64,000 bases of DNA from Gordionus sp. m RMFG-2023 (Eukaryota; Nematomorpha; Gordioida; Chordodea; Parachordodidae). The DNA is taken from NCBI RefSeq assembly GCF_954871325.1, contig NC_088779.1, positions 19,532,846 to 19,596,845 of the forward strand, given 5' to 3'. Position numbers and translations under genes: made by a program. Of this stretch, positions 1 to 12,026 are shown in pieces; within the stretch, counting starts at the first letter, position 1, and each line of letters begins with the position of its first letter. The notes beneath the pieces are model-generated. The model worked only from the letters and a program-made list of their open reading frames with translations. It did not search any database and was not told the DNA's origin.

Positions 1-400
1 TTATTTGATTGAAGAGATGAAGCCTAGATAGTTAGAGCGAATAATGGCCGTAGCAAGTCTCTCTCGTAAGAAGAGGAATTCCTTAGGTTTCACGAATCCG
101 TTTGCCTAATTCTTTAAAAAATTGTTGAGTTGCTACTGAAGGTGGTGAGAATGGAAAGGCGATGGGTATGAATAAGAAAGCAAAGTTCAATGGAATTGTA
201 CTTGATAATTTTTCGGGATTCAGCAAGGGCGAAGTCATCTACATTGTAGTTAGATGGTGCATTTTGTCAATGCAGGTGAAGTCCCAAATCAAGAGCCGAC
301 GCCTTGATCAAAAAATCAAGGACATTCCATCAGGACGCTTTCCACCGGTTCTAAAAATTCCGGTTGGTTCGAGCCTAGAATACTTGCGGATTTAATCTTT
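1..400. repeat. Unidentified GC-richer dispersed repeat, copy 1
   Basis: This stretch is richer in G+C than the DNA after 400. Blocks in it recur in the same order at 59090-59420: a GATTCC/GAATTCC...GATCCGT/GAATCCGT block, GCGATGGGTATGAAT, and a GGTTCTA...TCGGTTGGT...GAG.CTAGAA block. A 77-residue frame at 162-395 has no recognisable family. It could be part of a decayed retroelement or an untranslated dispersed repeat; I cannot decide. Confidence 0.45.
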
Positions 401-407
401 TAGGAGA

Positions 408-2562
408 AATCTGTTATTTTTTATCATTTTTGTAAAATTATCACTTTTTAAAGTATATCAAAAGAGGTAAGCTTTTTAAAATTTTTTGACGTAGATAGGC
501 TAAAATAAGTATTGTATACATGTTTAAATAAAACTTCAGTAAAGATGTACCCTAGACAAGTGACAATAGTCATAATCGTTATTTTAAAAGTTTTTGGATA
601 TTTTTTGGGGCACATGGGTAAAAATATAGATTGGAAACATGTTAAATTAAAATTTCATGAAGATGTACCATGGATAAGTGACAATTGTCATAATCATTAT
701 TTTAAAACTTTTTTGAATTTTTTTGTAGCAAATGGGTAAAAATATAGATTGTAAACATGTTAAATTAAAATTTCATGAAGATGTACCATATAAAAGTGAC
801 AATTGTCATAATCGTTATTTTTAATATTTTTTGAATATTTTTGTCTCAAATTGGCAAAAATATAGATTGCAATCCATTTTTACGATATGTTTGTAAAATT
901 CAAAATCTTAACATTAAATTTATAGAATGTTGATTGTATCATACTGATAAATTATATATATATGGTTTTTAAGTTCTTTTACCCTAAATTCAGACTCAGT
1001 ACAATTTAGTCATGAATACACAAAAATATTTGCTAATTGTGAATGCAATATTATGCATTTTAATAGATGTAGAATTAAAATTTATTAATTAAAGGAATAA
1101 GATTGTGAATTCATATAGAATTTAACATGAGTTACAACTATCTATTATCACTATTTTTATTTTTATCAAGTTTTAAGCAGGATAAAAGGGACAACGATTA
1201 TGAGCATGAAAATTTCTATTTGTTTTTTTGTTTCGGCAAATGGTACCAATATTTCTCAAAAAATGAGGAAAAGAGCGAAGATTAGTATAATTGGCACTTT
1301 TGTAAATTATTTCAATAAAATTTAATCAATATCTTTATTTGAATGATTTCCCAAAAAAATATTGGAAAACTTGAAAATAACGATTATGACAATCGTCACT
1401 TTTATATGGTATATATTCATTAAATTTTTATTAAACATGTTTACAATCTATATTTTTACCCATTTGCGTCAAAAAACTTTAAAAATAACGATTATGACAA
1501 TTACCACTTATCTAGGGTTCATCTTCACTGAAGTTTTATTTAAACATTTTAGCAATACTTATTTTAGCCCATTTACGTCAAAGAAGTTTAATAAAATGAT
1601 CATCAAAATTGTCCCTTATCTAGAGTACATCTTCACTGAAGTTTTATTTTATCAATACTTTTTCGTCAAAAAAATTCAAAAAACTTTAAAAATAACCATT
1701 ATGACAATTGCCACTTTTCTATGATATGAAATTTTAATTTAACATGTTTGCACTATATTTTAACCCATTTGCGTCAAAATAAATTCAACTTTAAAAATGA
1801 CAATTGCCACTTATCTAGGGTACATTCTCACTGAAGTTTTATTTTGACATGCTAGCAATACTTATTTTAACCCATTTTCGGCAAAATAATTCAAAAAATT
1901 TAAAAATAACGATTATGACTTGTCACTTCATTTAGGGTATATCTTCATAATATTTTAATTTAACATCTTTACAATGTATATTTTTACCTATATGCGTCAA
2001 AAATTCAAAAAACCTTAAAAATAACGATTATGACAATTGTCACTTATCTAGGGTACATATTCACTGCAGTTTTATTTAAACATGTTAACAATACTTATTT
2101 TAGCCCATTTAGGTCAAAAAAACTTTGAAAATAACGGTTATGACAATTGTCACTTTATATGGTAAATTGAAATTTTAATTAATATGGTAAATTGAAATAT
2201 TAATTAAAATGTTAAAAATACATATCTTAGCGTCAAAAATAATCTAATATGTTTAGAAATACCGATTATGATAATTGTCATTTTTTCAAGAAACATCTTC
2301 ATTGAATTTATAATTTCACATTTTTATAATATAAATAATATTTTTACCCAAAAAATTTCAAAACCCTTAAAAAATAACGAATATGACAATTGTCACATTA
2401 AAATATTATCCTTAAAAAGATCATATAAAATAACCAAAATAAGTTTAATATAAATATTTTAAAAAAAAATTATTTAGAAAAATCACCTCTTTTAATATAT
2501 TTAAAAAATTCATAATTTTACAAAAATGATAAAAAAAAACTATAAAAGATTTCACCTAAAAT
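408..2562. mobile_element. Foldback-type DNA element with tandem-repeat arms
   Basis: The outer ~95 bp at 408-500 (TTTTAGGAGAAATCT...) reappear inverted at 2465-2562 (...AGATTTCACCTAAAA), sharing TTATCATTTTTGTAAAATTA. Inside, a unit of about 105-120 bp with the core ACAATTGTCATAATCGTTAT is repeated about three times at 545-870 and about ten times in opposite orientation at 1370-2450, leaving a ~490-bp middle without repeats. Inverted arms made of direct repeats fit foldback or MULE-like elements. No transposase is visible and no target duplication was found, so the superfamily is open. Confidence 0.75.
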
Positions 2563-2837
2563 ATTGTTTATTTATAATAAAATTCACAAAAGAAATTTGT
2601 AGTATTTATTTACAAAGAAGATTTAAAATTCTTATCGTAAAAAATGAGTTCAAAAATTTTTTTGAACTTCAAAAAATATTCTTTGCTTAAAATTTTTGGA
2701 GTGAAAATCACTAATAAATTGTAACGAAAATAGAAATATAATAATAGACAATAGAGCATTAGCATATCATTTCTTTTTATTAAAAAAACATCAAATAACA
2801 ATATATTGTTTTTTAAATAAATGCATTCGCAATATAT

Positions 2838-3090
2838 TTATTGTTTCTCGATAATGCGCTCTCGCTAATTCGTGCATACATATTCGCGGTAAAAAATTCG
2901 CTGGGTTCGCGTAAAAAGTTTAGCTAAAATGTAATCGCTATAATAAATTCGCGGTTAAGGTTTCGCGGAAATTGTCTTCGCTATTAATGCTTCGCGGAAT
3001 TGGTTTCGCGATATTACCTTCGCTATAAAAAAATTTCGCGATAAACGACATTCACGAAAAAGTATCTCCTGGTAAAAGTTTCGCTGAATT
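2838..3090. repeat. Cluster of TTCGCG-type motifs
   Basis: About eleven TTCGCGG, TTCGCGA or TTCGCT motifs occur in about 210 bp at spacings near 17-20 bp, separated by variable AT-rich filler. The cluster has very high CpG content for this window. Possibly a transposon-derived motif repeat; no inverted termini were found. Confidence 0.6.
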
Positions 3091-3845
3091 GACCTGATAC
3101 GAAATTTATGCACATTTTAAATTTTTTTAAAAAAAAAATAAAATAAATATTTTCACATTATACAGGCTTAATTAAATTATATCAACCAGTGCATCGAGCC
3201 AAATTTTTCAAGCCCGGGTATGCTCCAATTTTTTACAATTATAGTCGTACCGTCCGAATATATTTAAATATAGAAAAAATATATTCTACAAATAAAATAT
3301 ATTAGGCTCTTATTTTTGCAAATTTATATATATACATATATAAATAAATATTGCTAAAGTTTTGAGATTTCGCTGAATAGTTTAAAAGATTATTACCAAT
3401 CACATTTGATTGATAAGTGTTGGTGATAATTATTTTAAACTTTAGCATATTGCCATTTTACAACATTTTTTAAATATTTTAAGCTTATATATTATAATGC
3501 CTAGAGAAGAATTAAATCCATTATATAAATTATTCACATATAGTATTATAAATAACACAAAAATGTAATATTTATTACTGATTGACAAATAAATATGAAA
3601 GGCCATCATGGAGCTAATAAAAGAAACCACCCTCTAGAATTCGATAAAATTAACAAAATATCACAACAAAAGCCTAATAAAATAAAAGGTTTAAGATGTC
3701 ATCAAGCCAACAGAAGATAGAAGAAGCATTAAAAAAAACAATATCTGTAAAACTAAGTAATAATCGATGCTGAGTATTTTTATATAGTCAAAAATAGATT
3801 TTCATATTTTATTTTATAGCCACATAGAAGATATAGAAAAGTATT

Positions 3846-3965
3846 TTGTTTTCTTTATTTGTATTTTCTTTTCCTTATTTGTATTTTCTTTTCCTTATTT
3901 GTATTTTTATTTCCTTATTTGTAATTTTATTTCCTTATTTGTATTTGTATTTTTTTTACTTTTTA
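3846..3965. repeat. ~21-bp minisatellite
   Basis: Five to six tandem copies of a unit like TTCCTTATTTGTATTTTCTT. The open frame across it encodes only repetitive F/Y/L and is not a gene. Confidence 0.85.
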
Positions 3966-4008
3966 TATTTTATTATCAATAAAATAAAAATTTTAATTTC
4001 TCTCATTT

Positions 4009-4610
4009 TGTCAATTTTTATGGATACTAGAAAAAAAAAATCAGGATAGGGTTTAAAAATTTGAAAATATTATTATCTCCTTCAATTTTTTATAATTTCA
4101 AAACAAGCAAGGGTTTTTAAAACGCGTCTTATGCTTCCATATGGCTCGATTTTGGGCTATATCAACAAGAATTTTATTATAAACATATCCTAGAAATTGT
4201 GTTGTTAAAAAGCTCGATTCGGGTCGATTTTTAAGTCCTATAAAAGATTATGACCTGCCAGGAGTTTTATCTCAAAGCTTGCATAAAGGTTTGGACATCT
4301 ATTGGCTAAATTTTGAAGCTTACATATTATTTTAGCTAAATTCTAAATCGGGCCGTTTTAAAAAATAGACCCAAATCGGGCTTTTAAACAAGACTAATTT
4401 CAATCAACCTAAATATAAATTTTTATTTCTCATTTTATAAATTTTTATGGATATTAGAAAATCACGATAATAAAAGGTTTTAGAAAATTTTTGAAATATT
4501 ATTCTCTTCTTCAATCCCATAAATAATCTGGGTTTTTATTTAAAACGCGTCCCATCCTTCCATATGGCTCGGCTTTGATCCATATCAACAACAATTTTCT
4601 TGCCCAACAT
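4009..4610. repeat. Direct duplication, units ~425 bp apart
   Basis: The block from AATTTTTATGGATACTAG to the end of AAAACGCGTCTTATGCTTCC and CATATGGCTCG (about 4012-4190) recurs from AATTTTTATGGATATTAG to AAAACGCGTCCCATCCTTCC and CATATGGCTCG (about 4438-4590). GC-rich 'aaatcggg' motifs between them resemble hAT element interiors. Confidence 0.6.
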
Positions 4611-5070
4611 ATTTTTGCAGGTTGGCGAAATCCATGTCAATCGTGGCCTGCCTCTAATTCGTTATATCATAACTTCAAGATGAAGAATCTGCCTATTCGC
4701 GCTAACGCCTATCTTCTTTTTTAGGCTCTTATTAGTCATACGGTCTAATCTGGTGTATTCTAGGCTCCATCATATCATGCATCACTGTCTCAGAAGAACT
4801 GATGCGGAAGCAATATAACCCAACTATCTGAACACCAGCAAGCTGTGCTGCCAATTCGGTTTCCTCTTATATCACGATGTCATATGCATTCAGTGACCAT
4901 GGAGCTGACCAATGCAATTCCTCGGTTATAGTATCGAGGAATAGTACGATGATAAAGGGCTTAAGACACTTGGTGTTGAGCCACAAATAAAAACGGTAGT
5001 TTGGGTGATATAAAAGTACATCGTTTAGCCAACTCCACAAGAGTGATGGGACTCTCGACCCATTTAAATA
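4600..5070 (-). mobile_element. LINE reverse-transcriptase fragment (RTE-like)
   Basis: In broken frames on the - strand I read LDTITEELHWSAPWSLNAYDIVI and then EETELAAQL, matching the reverse-transcriptase palm segment of RTE-like LINEs (consensus as I know it: LDTITEEIQ.E.PWCMLFADDIVLIDET). The catalytic YADD-type site reads as NAYD here. The piece is short, lacks the fingers and endonuclease, has stops, and ends without a clear tail. It is a dead 5'-truncated copy. Confidence 0.6.
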
Positions 5071-6388
5071 TTCTAAAAATAGATATTATTGACCCATTAA
5101 TATCTTAAACATCAAATTTTCTTGGAAAAAAATATAATTCCTCTCCTCCCCAGCCAGTTAGTTAGGGTGATAAATGGCTATTTTTTCAGATCTTGGCTGG
5201 ACTCTAAAAATGCTACTTTTTAAGCCAAAACTATCATTTTAATATCTGTCAAGATAGGATAGCTCAATCTTGAAAAAATATTTACTATTGCCTTAAGGCT
5301 TAGTAAAGTTTTTCGACTCTTAGGATTGAGCCGATTTAACAAGACTTCAGGCAATAAATAGTTCAATCTTAGCTTTAATTTAAAAATTTTAAATTGGTAA
5401 TATGTTAGTTGCTAAGATTAATCAATCTATTAAGTCCATGACAAATCGGGTGATATAACGTAATTTTCAGACAACCATTTTTAAAATGGATAAAACTTGA
5501 ATGAAAGTTAAATAGACTTTATTTTATACTAATCAAAATTTTAATACTCTGGCTCTAATATATCCCTAGTTATGGACCTTCAAAATTCTGTGAGTATTTA
5601 ACGAGTCTCAAATTACTCAAAAATTTTTGGTCTAAAGTAACAAGTATATCCCTTTCTAGCCCTGGAAATTTTCCTTAAGAAAATACAAAAATTACTTTAA
5701 AAATATTCTATGTCATTGTATTTTCACTAAAACAAAAAATAATGAAAAGTTGAAAAGTTGAAACTCACCAAATATATTCATTAGCAATATATTTATATAT
5801 TTAAGTAAAAATATTAATGGAGGAAATAAGAATTTATTTCTTTTATAATTTATAAATTAAAAAATCAAATATAAATTGTTATTAAAACCAATCAAATATA
5901 TTAATTATCCATATCCACATATTTAAATATTATAGTAAAATTAATAATGAAGAAAATGAAAATTATATTTAGCCTTTATAATTTTAGGGAAAAAAATAAA
6001 CTACAGAGTGTGGTACTGTTAATAATAATTATAATATATTTCTAGTAATTTTATAGAAATATAAACGGTTAGGTATTTTGCATATTTTTGAAAATACTTT
6101 ATAGATTTATTTATAGATAGCGCTCTCTATAAATAATTTTATAGAAATAAACTAAATAAAATATTTTGTATTTTTTCCATTAATATTTTTACATAAATAT
6201 TTCAATATATTCGTAAATACATTTCATGAGGATCATATCGTGTACGTATAATAGTCCGGAGTCTATTATTTAAACTTTTGTAGTTTGAGAGGAAGGGGTA
6301 AAATAAATGTCCAGAAATGAATTTTATTTGAAAATAATCACTGTTTGTATGCAATTGAAAAGTAAAGAATTGTATACATATTTTAATA
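5070..6388. other. AT-rich stretch without recognisable gene
   Basis: No conserved protein block, RNA gene or clear element end is visible on either strand. A loosely symmetrical segment around 5140-5400, with repeated 'ggataGctcaatctt'-like and inverted pieces, may be an old MITE. Confidence 0.5.
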
Positions 6389-6393
6389 GTCAT

Positions 6394-6908
6394 TGTTACA
6401 AATCCGAACTAGCTCAGGGGCTTAATGTTATTTGGGAGAGCGTAACAGGAATCAAGATAAGTAAAATCTATATAAAATAAACAAAGGATTAATCTTAATA
6501 ATAATTTAATTAAGAAACACTTACTATTCAACGAACCTAAAATAATATGATATAAACTCCTTTAATTAATTTATTTTATTAAATAACTGTATTACCTTTT
6601 TTGTTGGTAGAAGGCCCTGAATCTTTTCTTTCTATCAATAAATTAGGATTCTATAATGAACAAAAAAACAATTTCTCTTTTTTTTTATCAATTCCAACTC
6701 ACTGACTTTATTCAAAATTGAATCATATATATATACATAATTATTTGCATATTAAATATAATAATTTTTCGAAGAAATAAACATATAAAATAAAAATCCA
6801 TCATTTAAATTAATGTTATTCCATAAACTATAAAAATGTAAAATTTATCTTTGCATATAACAAATATAAGTACAACTATTTTTTAAACTAAATTTGCATA
6901 ATACAACA
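6394..6908 (-). repeat. LTR (3' LTR of the Gypsy element)
   Basis: Begins TGTTACAAATCCGAAC and ends ATACAACA in + strand reading. It is nearly identical to 11506-12021 and adjoins the GTCAT target duplication on its left and the polypurine tract on its right. Confidence 0.95.
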
Positions 6909-6918
6909 TCTCCCCCCT

Positions 6919-7245
6919 TTAATTCTCCCTTAACCCCATAGTGTTCGCCGATTCTACCATGTTCCTCCCTGGTGTACTCGAATTACTATTTGTGGTCAAC
7001 TCCATACTTGGGCAAAACCGTAGTTTGTGTTCACCCCCGCACGCCCAGCAATCCAATCTCCTTCTTGTGCCATACGGTGCTGTTCTGCGACCACATCTCG
7101 TTGGCGCTTCTTGTAGCCAATCCCCGTATCTTTGTCTCGCCTCGTTCCTTGCTGCTTCTACCCATCTGTTCGATTCCTCCGAACCATCTACGTCTCTTAT
7201 TTCTATCCTTATTATTTTGTTACCAACTCTAACATACGAGGCCAT
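6919..7245 (-). other. Extra 3' reading frame with zinc-knuckle motif in the Gypsy element
   Basis: A 108-residue frame lies between the tandem-repeat spacer and the 3' LTR, downstream of integrase, in the same direction as pol. It is basic and arginine-rich and contains CWACGGEHKLRFCP, a CX2CX3HX4C pattern one residue shorter than the usual gag knuckle. Its GC content is visibly higher than the rest of the element. It resembles a nucleocapsid tail but sits at the wrong end for gag. It is described only as a part of a fossil element. Confidence 0.6.
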
Positions 7246-7387
7246 CTAAATAAACTACTTTATAAACATATATATATATATTCTTCGAACTCCTATTTCT
7301 CTATACTACATTTTAATTTCTTCTCTAACTCTTTATAAAATATAATTCTCATAATTAAGTCTAGCATCCCTTTTATTTCCTACCAAT

Positions 7388-7600
7388 TAGGATTTTCCTA
7401 CTATGTCTATCATCAATTTATTCCTTTCTAAATTATGATTCTCCTACTATGTCTATCCTCAATTTATTCCTTTCTAAATTATGATTCTCCTACTATGTCT
7501 ATCATCAATTTATTCCTTTCTAATTATGAATCTCTTAATTATGTCTCATCAGCCAATCTGATTCTCATAATTATGTCTTTCATCAATTTATTACTTCTAA
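7388..7600. repeat. Tandem repeat of ~46 bp inside the Gypsy element
   Basis: About four imperfect units built on CTCCTACTATGTCTATC followed by AATTTATTCCTTTCTAA, with the last units degenerate. The array separates the integrase region from the extra 3' frame. Confidence 0.8.
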
Positions 7601-10600
7601 TTCTTCGTATATTTCTCATTTCTCTCTAAGGCCCTAAGCTTCTACACCTTACCTTCTTTAGGTGCCTTGTAAAAGTTCCTTCTTGTCCTTCAATTTCTAC
7701 TTCTACTTTTTTTCTTCCTATATTCTTACTTATTATACCCTTCCCCCATTTAACTGGACCCTCAAACAGTAGAATCCATACCAAACTTCCAACTTTAAAT
7801 TTCTCCTCATATGTATTATCTTTTGGCTTTATTTTTTCTTTCAAAAAATCTAATTCAGTTCTTATTTTTCTACCTAAAAACATTTCTGCTGGTGACTTCC
7901 CTTTGCTATTCTTAGTATTATTATATGCTAATAATAATAACCACCATTTTCCTTCTCCATATTTTTCTTTTTTTAACCAATTTTTAACTAAAGCCACCAT
8001 TCGTTCTGCTTGTCCATTACTTTTTGGATAATATGGTGGAGATAATATATGTTCAATCTTCCACCTATCACAAAACTTATCAAATGCTTTGCCTCTGAAC
8101 GCTAGACCACCGTCAGATACTAATGTCTTCATTAATCCATATTTACTTACAAAATCTTTTACCTTATCCAACGCTATTTTTGTTGACAGACCTGATACCT
8201 GTTTACAATCTATCCATTTTGAACCTGCATCTACCATATGAAATACTTTTTCCTTTCATATTCTAAAAAATCTACGTGTATTCTTTCACATGGCTCATTT
8301 GTCTCTGGCCATTTGTCCTCCTTATTTTTTGACGGTAAATTTGCCCACATATTACAGGTTTCACAGCTCCTCGCTAACTCTTCTATTTCCTTATTCATCT
8401 TGGGCCACCAAATGTATTCTCTTGCTTTATTTTTCATTCTTTCTATTCCTTGATGACCTGAATGTATTACATCTAAGGTTTCTTTTCTTAATTTATTCGG
8501 TATCACTAATCTATATCCTCTCTAAACAATTGTCTTCTATATTTAATTCACTTCTAATATTCTTAAATGTTTTGTCTTCCTTTTTCCATTCTGCATCTCC
8601 TTTCAAACAATTTATAATTCTTAATAATTCTTTATCTTCCTTGGATATTTCCTTTACTATTTCAAATGTTATAGGTTTTTCTCTTGTATCTATTCTCACG
8701 GCTCTTATAATATCACCATTTACATTTTCTTCTTCTTCTTCTATATATTCTAACTATTGATTACTGGCTCTTTGTCTTCAATATCTTTATTAAACAATCT
8801 TGATAAAATGTCCGGTAAGCAATTTTGCTTACCTTCTCTGAATTTTATCTCAAAATCGAAATTACCAACTAAAATTAGCCATCTTTGCAGCCTAGGTGAA
8901 ATCATAAGTTCCTTATTTTCCTTCTTAAATAAATCTACCAACGGCTTATGGTCCGTATACAATAAAAACCTTTTTCCTATCAGATATTCCTTACATTTCG
9001 TAAGCCCGAATTTCACTGCTAGAGCCTCTCTTTCTATCGTTGAGTAATTTTTCTCAGTGCTATTAAATCGTCTCGATAAAAATAAAATAGGTTTCTCAAC
9101 ATTATCGATCATCTGCAATAAAACTCCTCCTATACCTTCATTAGAGGCATCGACTGCTAAAATAATATTTAAATTCTCATTAAAACAGCTTAAAATCGGC
9201 TTCTCTACCATTTTTATTTTCAGTTTTTCGAAACTTTTCTCCTGTGCTTCTCCCCATTCAAACTTTTTATTTTTCTTTAATAGATCATACAACGGTGTAG
9301 CAATTTCTGCAAAATTTTGAACAAACCGATGATAATAATTCGTTGCTCCTAAAAACGCTTGTACCTCCGCTTTATTATTCGGGGCTCTCATATTCATGAT
9401 CTTATCAATATTCTTTACAATTGGCGTAATCTCATTTCCTTTTATAATATGTCCTAAATACTTTATTTCTTTTACTCCAAAAACGCTCTTCTTCAAATTA
9501 GCTTTTAAACCATTTTCTAATATAATATCTAACACTTTAACTAATCTCGAATTGTGTTCTTCTTCTGTTCTACCAGATATCAAAACATGTTCTAAATAAT
9601 ACATTATTCCTTTTATTCCTTGAAATAACGCCGCCATCGTTCTTTGAAATATTGGCGCTGATATTTTCAAACCAAAAGGTAGTCGGCAGAATGCAAACAA
9701 ACCTCTATGCATTGTAATCGTTAGTATCTTACTTGTCTTTTCACTCACCTTAATTTGCAAATAAGCATTCGAAAAATCAATCTTTGAAAACAGGGTGTCT
9801 CCTCTTAGATTCGCTAGCAGTTGTTCTATTCTAGGTAGTGGATACTTTTCATTTATTACTAACTTATTAACTGTTACTCTATAGTCTATACACAATCTTA
9901 AACTGTTATCTGGTTTTCTTATGGGCACTAAAGGGGTTGCCCATTCACTATGCACTATTGGTTTTATTATTCCGTCTTTTAACCATTTATCTGATTCTTT
10001 ATCTATCTCTTCTATCCACGAAAACGGTAATCTTCTTATGCCGCAAAACTTAGGCCTATAATTTTCTTCTAATCGTATATCTACTTAAAAAATTTTCAGA
10101 GTACCTAATTCTTCTTTAAAGACTTCCTTATACCTATTCAAAATAATCTTTATTTCTTTGTCAAAAATATCCTCAACAACATTCTGGTCTACCATATTAT
10201 TAATTTCTTGTTTAATTTCGACTGAATCTACCTCTATTGACTTTATATCTCTTCTAAATTGCTTCTATATTTAATCAAAAATTCTGGTGTTCGATTTTTG
10301 AGTTTATCGAGAACTATCTCATTTTTGACTCTTAAACTAGGTAACTCAGTCTTCTCCTTCTCTTCACTTCTTATTATCTCTTTAGTCATTTTGTTGTTCT
10401 CATGTATATTTTCAAACAAAGACCACCACTTATAATCAGGACCTATCTTCTTAATGTCATTCCAACCTAAAATTGGTTACATATTTAGTGTCGTAATCCA
10501 TAACTTTATTTCCTTATTTATATCTAACAATTTTATTATATAAACACCAAGAATTTTAATCATGTTTCCATCTAACTGTCTCACTTTTATTTTCTTTGTA

Positions 10601-11505
10601 ATGAATCTCTCTTTTGTAAAATATTTATTAAATTCTTTTACACTCATTAAACTAATCTCAGCTCCAGTATCCAATAAAAAGCTAATTTCAATTTCTCCTA
10701 TTTTTATTTTAATCCTAGGACATTTATTTTTCCTTATTATATTTTCCAACTCAATTTTGCATACATTTTCTGTTTCCAAAATTTTTTTATCATTCACATT
10801 ATATTTATTCATATATTCTAAATCATTTATACTATTATCATTTATTCCTAATTTACAATTAAAATTATAAAAATCAGATATACTATTACTATTATAATTT
10901 ATATGCCTATTCTCTCCTTTATATAGTCATCTGTTACATGCTTCCTGAACATGTCCTTTTTGTCCACATTTTAAACATATTAAATTATTATCTATAAACT
11001 TCTACAATTTGTTACTATATGGTTTTTCCGTCCTCATCTCGCGCAATTTATATGTCCAGTTACATCACATTGCCTCGAAATGTGTCCGAACTTTCCACAA
11101 CTGTAATACCTAATTGTCCTACCATTATCTATTTGACTTATCTTGCTTACATTTCTTATCGCGTTTTTAATTCTTTCTACTTCTTTATTTTCCAATCTTA
11201 TTACCGACGTATTTCTACCTATAATTAATCCTAATGCGAAACTTAAAATTAATACCAAAATTATAATTATACCTATATATTCGAGAACTAAACTTAATAA
11301 ATTAATCTGTGTAATGTACATTATAATGTACTCAATAACCACTTAATTAACAATATTTTAAATAATTAAAAAAATTGCATACATATAAAATTACTACTAT
11401 AATAAATAAAAATAATATTAATTTATATAACATAAAAATAAATTTTTTTTACCTTTGATTTCCTATGTGAATATCTAACAAGCCCTGATTCACTTCGGCC
11501 CAAAT

Positions 11506-12021
11506 TGTTACAAATCCGAACTAGCTCAGGGGCTTAATGTTATTTGAGAGAGCGTAACAGGAATCAAGATAAATAAAATCTATATAAAATAAACAAAGGA
11601 TTAATCTTAATAATAATTTAATTAAGAAACACTTACTATTCAACGAACCTAAAATAATATGATATAAACTCCTTTAATTAATTTATTTTATTAAATAACT
11701 GTATTACCTTTTTTGTTGGTAGAAAACCCCGAATCTTTTCTTTCTATCAATAAATTAGGATTCTATAATGAACAAAAAAACAATTTCTCTTTTTTTTTTA
11801 TCAATTCCAACTCACTGACTTTATTCAAAATTGAATCATATATATATACATAATTATTTGCATATTAAATATAATAATTTTTCGAAGAAATAAACATATA
11901 AAATAAAAATCCATCATTTAAATTAATGTTATTCCATAAACTATAAAAATGTAAAATTTGTCTTTGCATATAACAAATATAAGTACAACTATTTTTTAAA
12001 CTAAATTTGCATAATATAACA
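11506..12021 (-). repeat. LTR (5' LTR of the Gypsy element)
   Basis: Second copy of the 515-bp LTR, matching 6394-6908 almost base for base and followed directly by the GTCAT duplication. Since the element is read on the - strand, its transcription start would lie in this copy. Confidence 0.95.
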
Positions 12022-12026
12022 GTCAT

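Larger units (their letters stand above)
6389..12026 (-). mobile_element. Ty3/Gypsy LTR retrotransposon with target duplication
   Basis: LTRs of about 515 bp lie at 6394-6908 and 11506-12021, begin TG and end CA, and are flanked by the 5-bp duplication GTCAT (6389-6393, 12022-12026). The two LTRs differ at only about seven sites, so the insertion is recent. A purine tract (AAAGGGGGGAGA on the - strand) abuts the 3' LTR at 6909-6920, and a probable primer-binding site lies just inside the 5' LTR near 11490-11505. Parts on the - strand, 5' to 3': a short gag-like region with a CCHC knuckle (about 11.0-11.3 kb), an aspartic protease with DTGA (about 10.6 kb), reverse transcriptase and RNase H (about 8.8-9.9 kb), an integrase with zinc and core domains (about 7.6-8.5 kb), a tandem-repeat spacer, and an extra 3' reading frame. 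The structure is complete, but the coding part is broken at several (about four to six) places. Confidence 0.95.

Noticed and set aside
1362-1724. 120-residue open frame
   Set aside because: It runs through the tandem units of the foldback element; the repeated peptide mirrors the DNA repeat.
3846-4049. 67-residue open frame, rich in F, Y and L
   Set aside because: It is a translation of a 21-bp minisatellite and its AT-rich flank, with no conserved domain.
6941-7249. 102-residue + strand frame opposite the Gypsy 3' region
   Set aside because: It is antisense to the zinc-knuckle frame and has no motif of its own.
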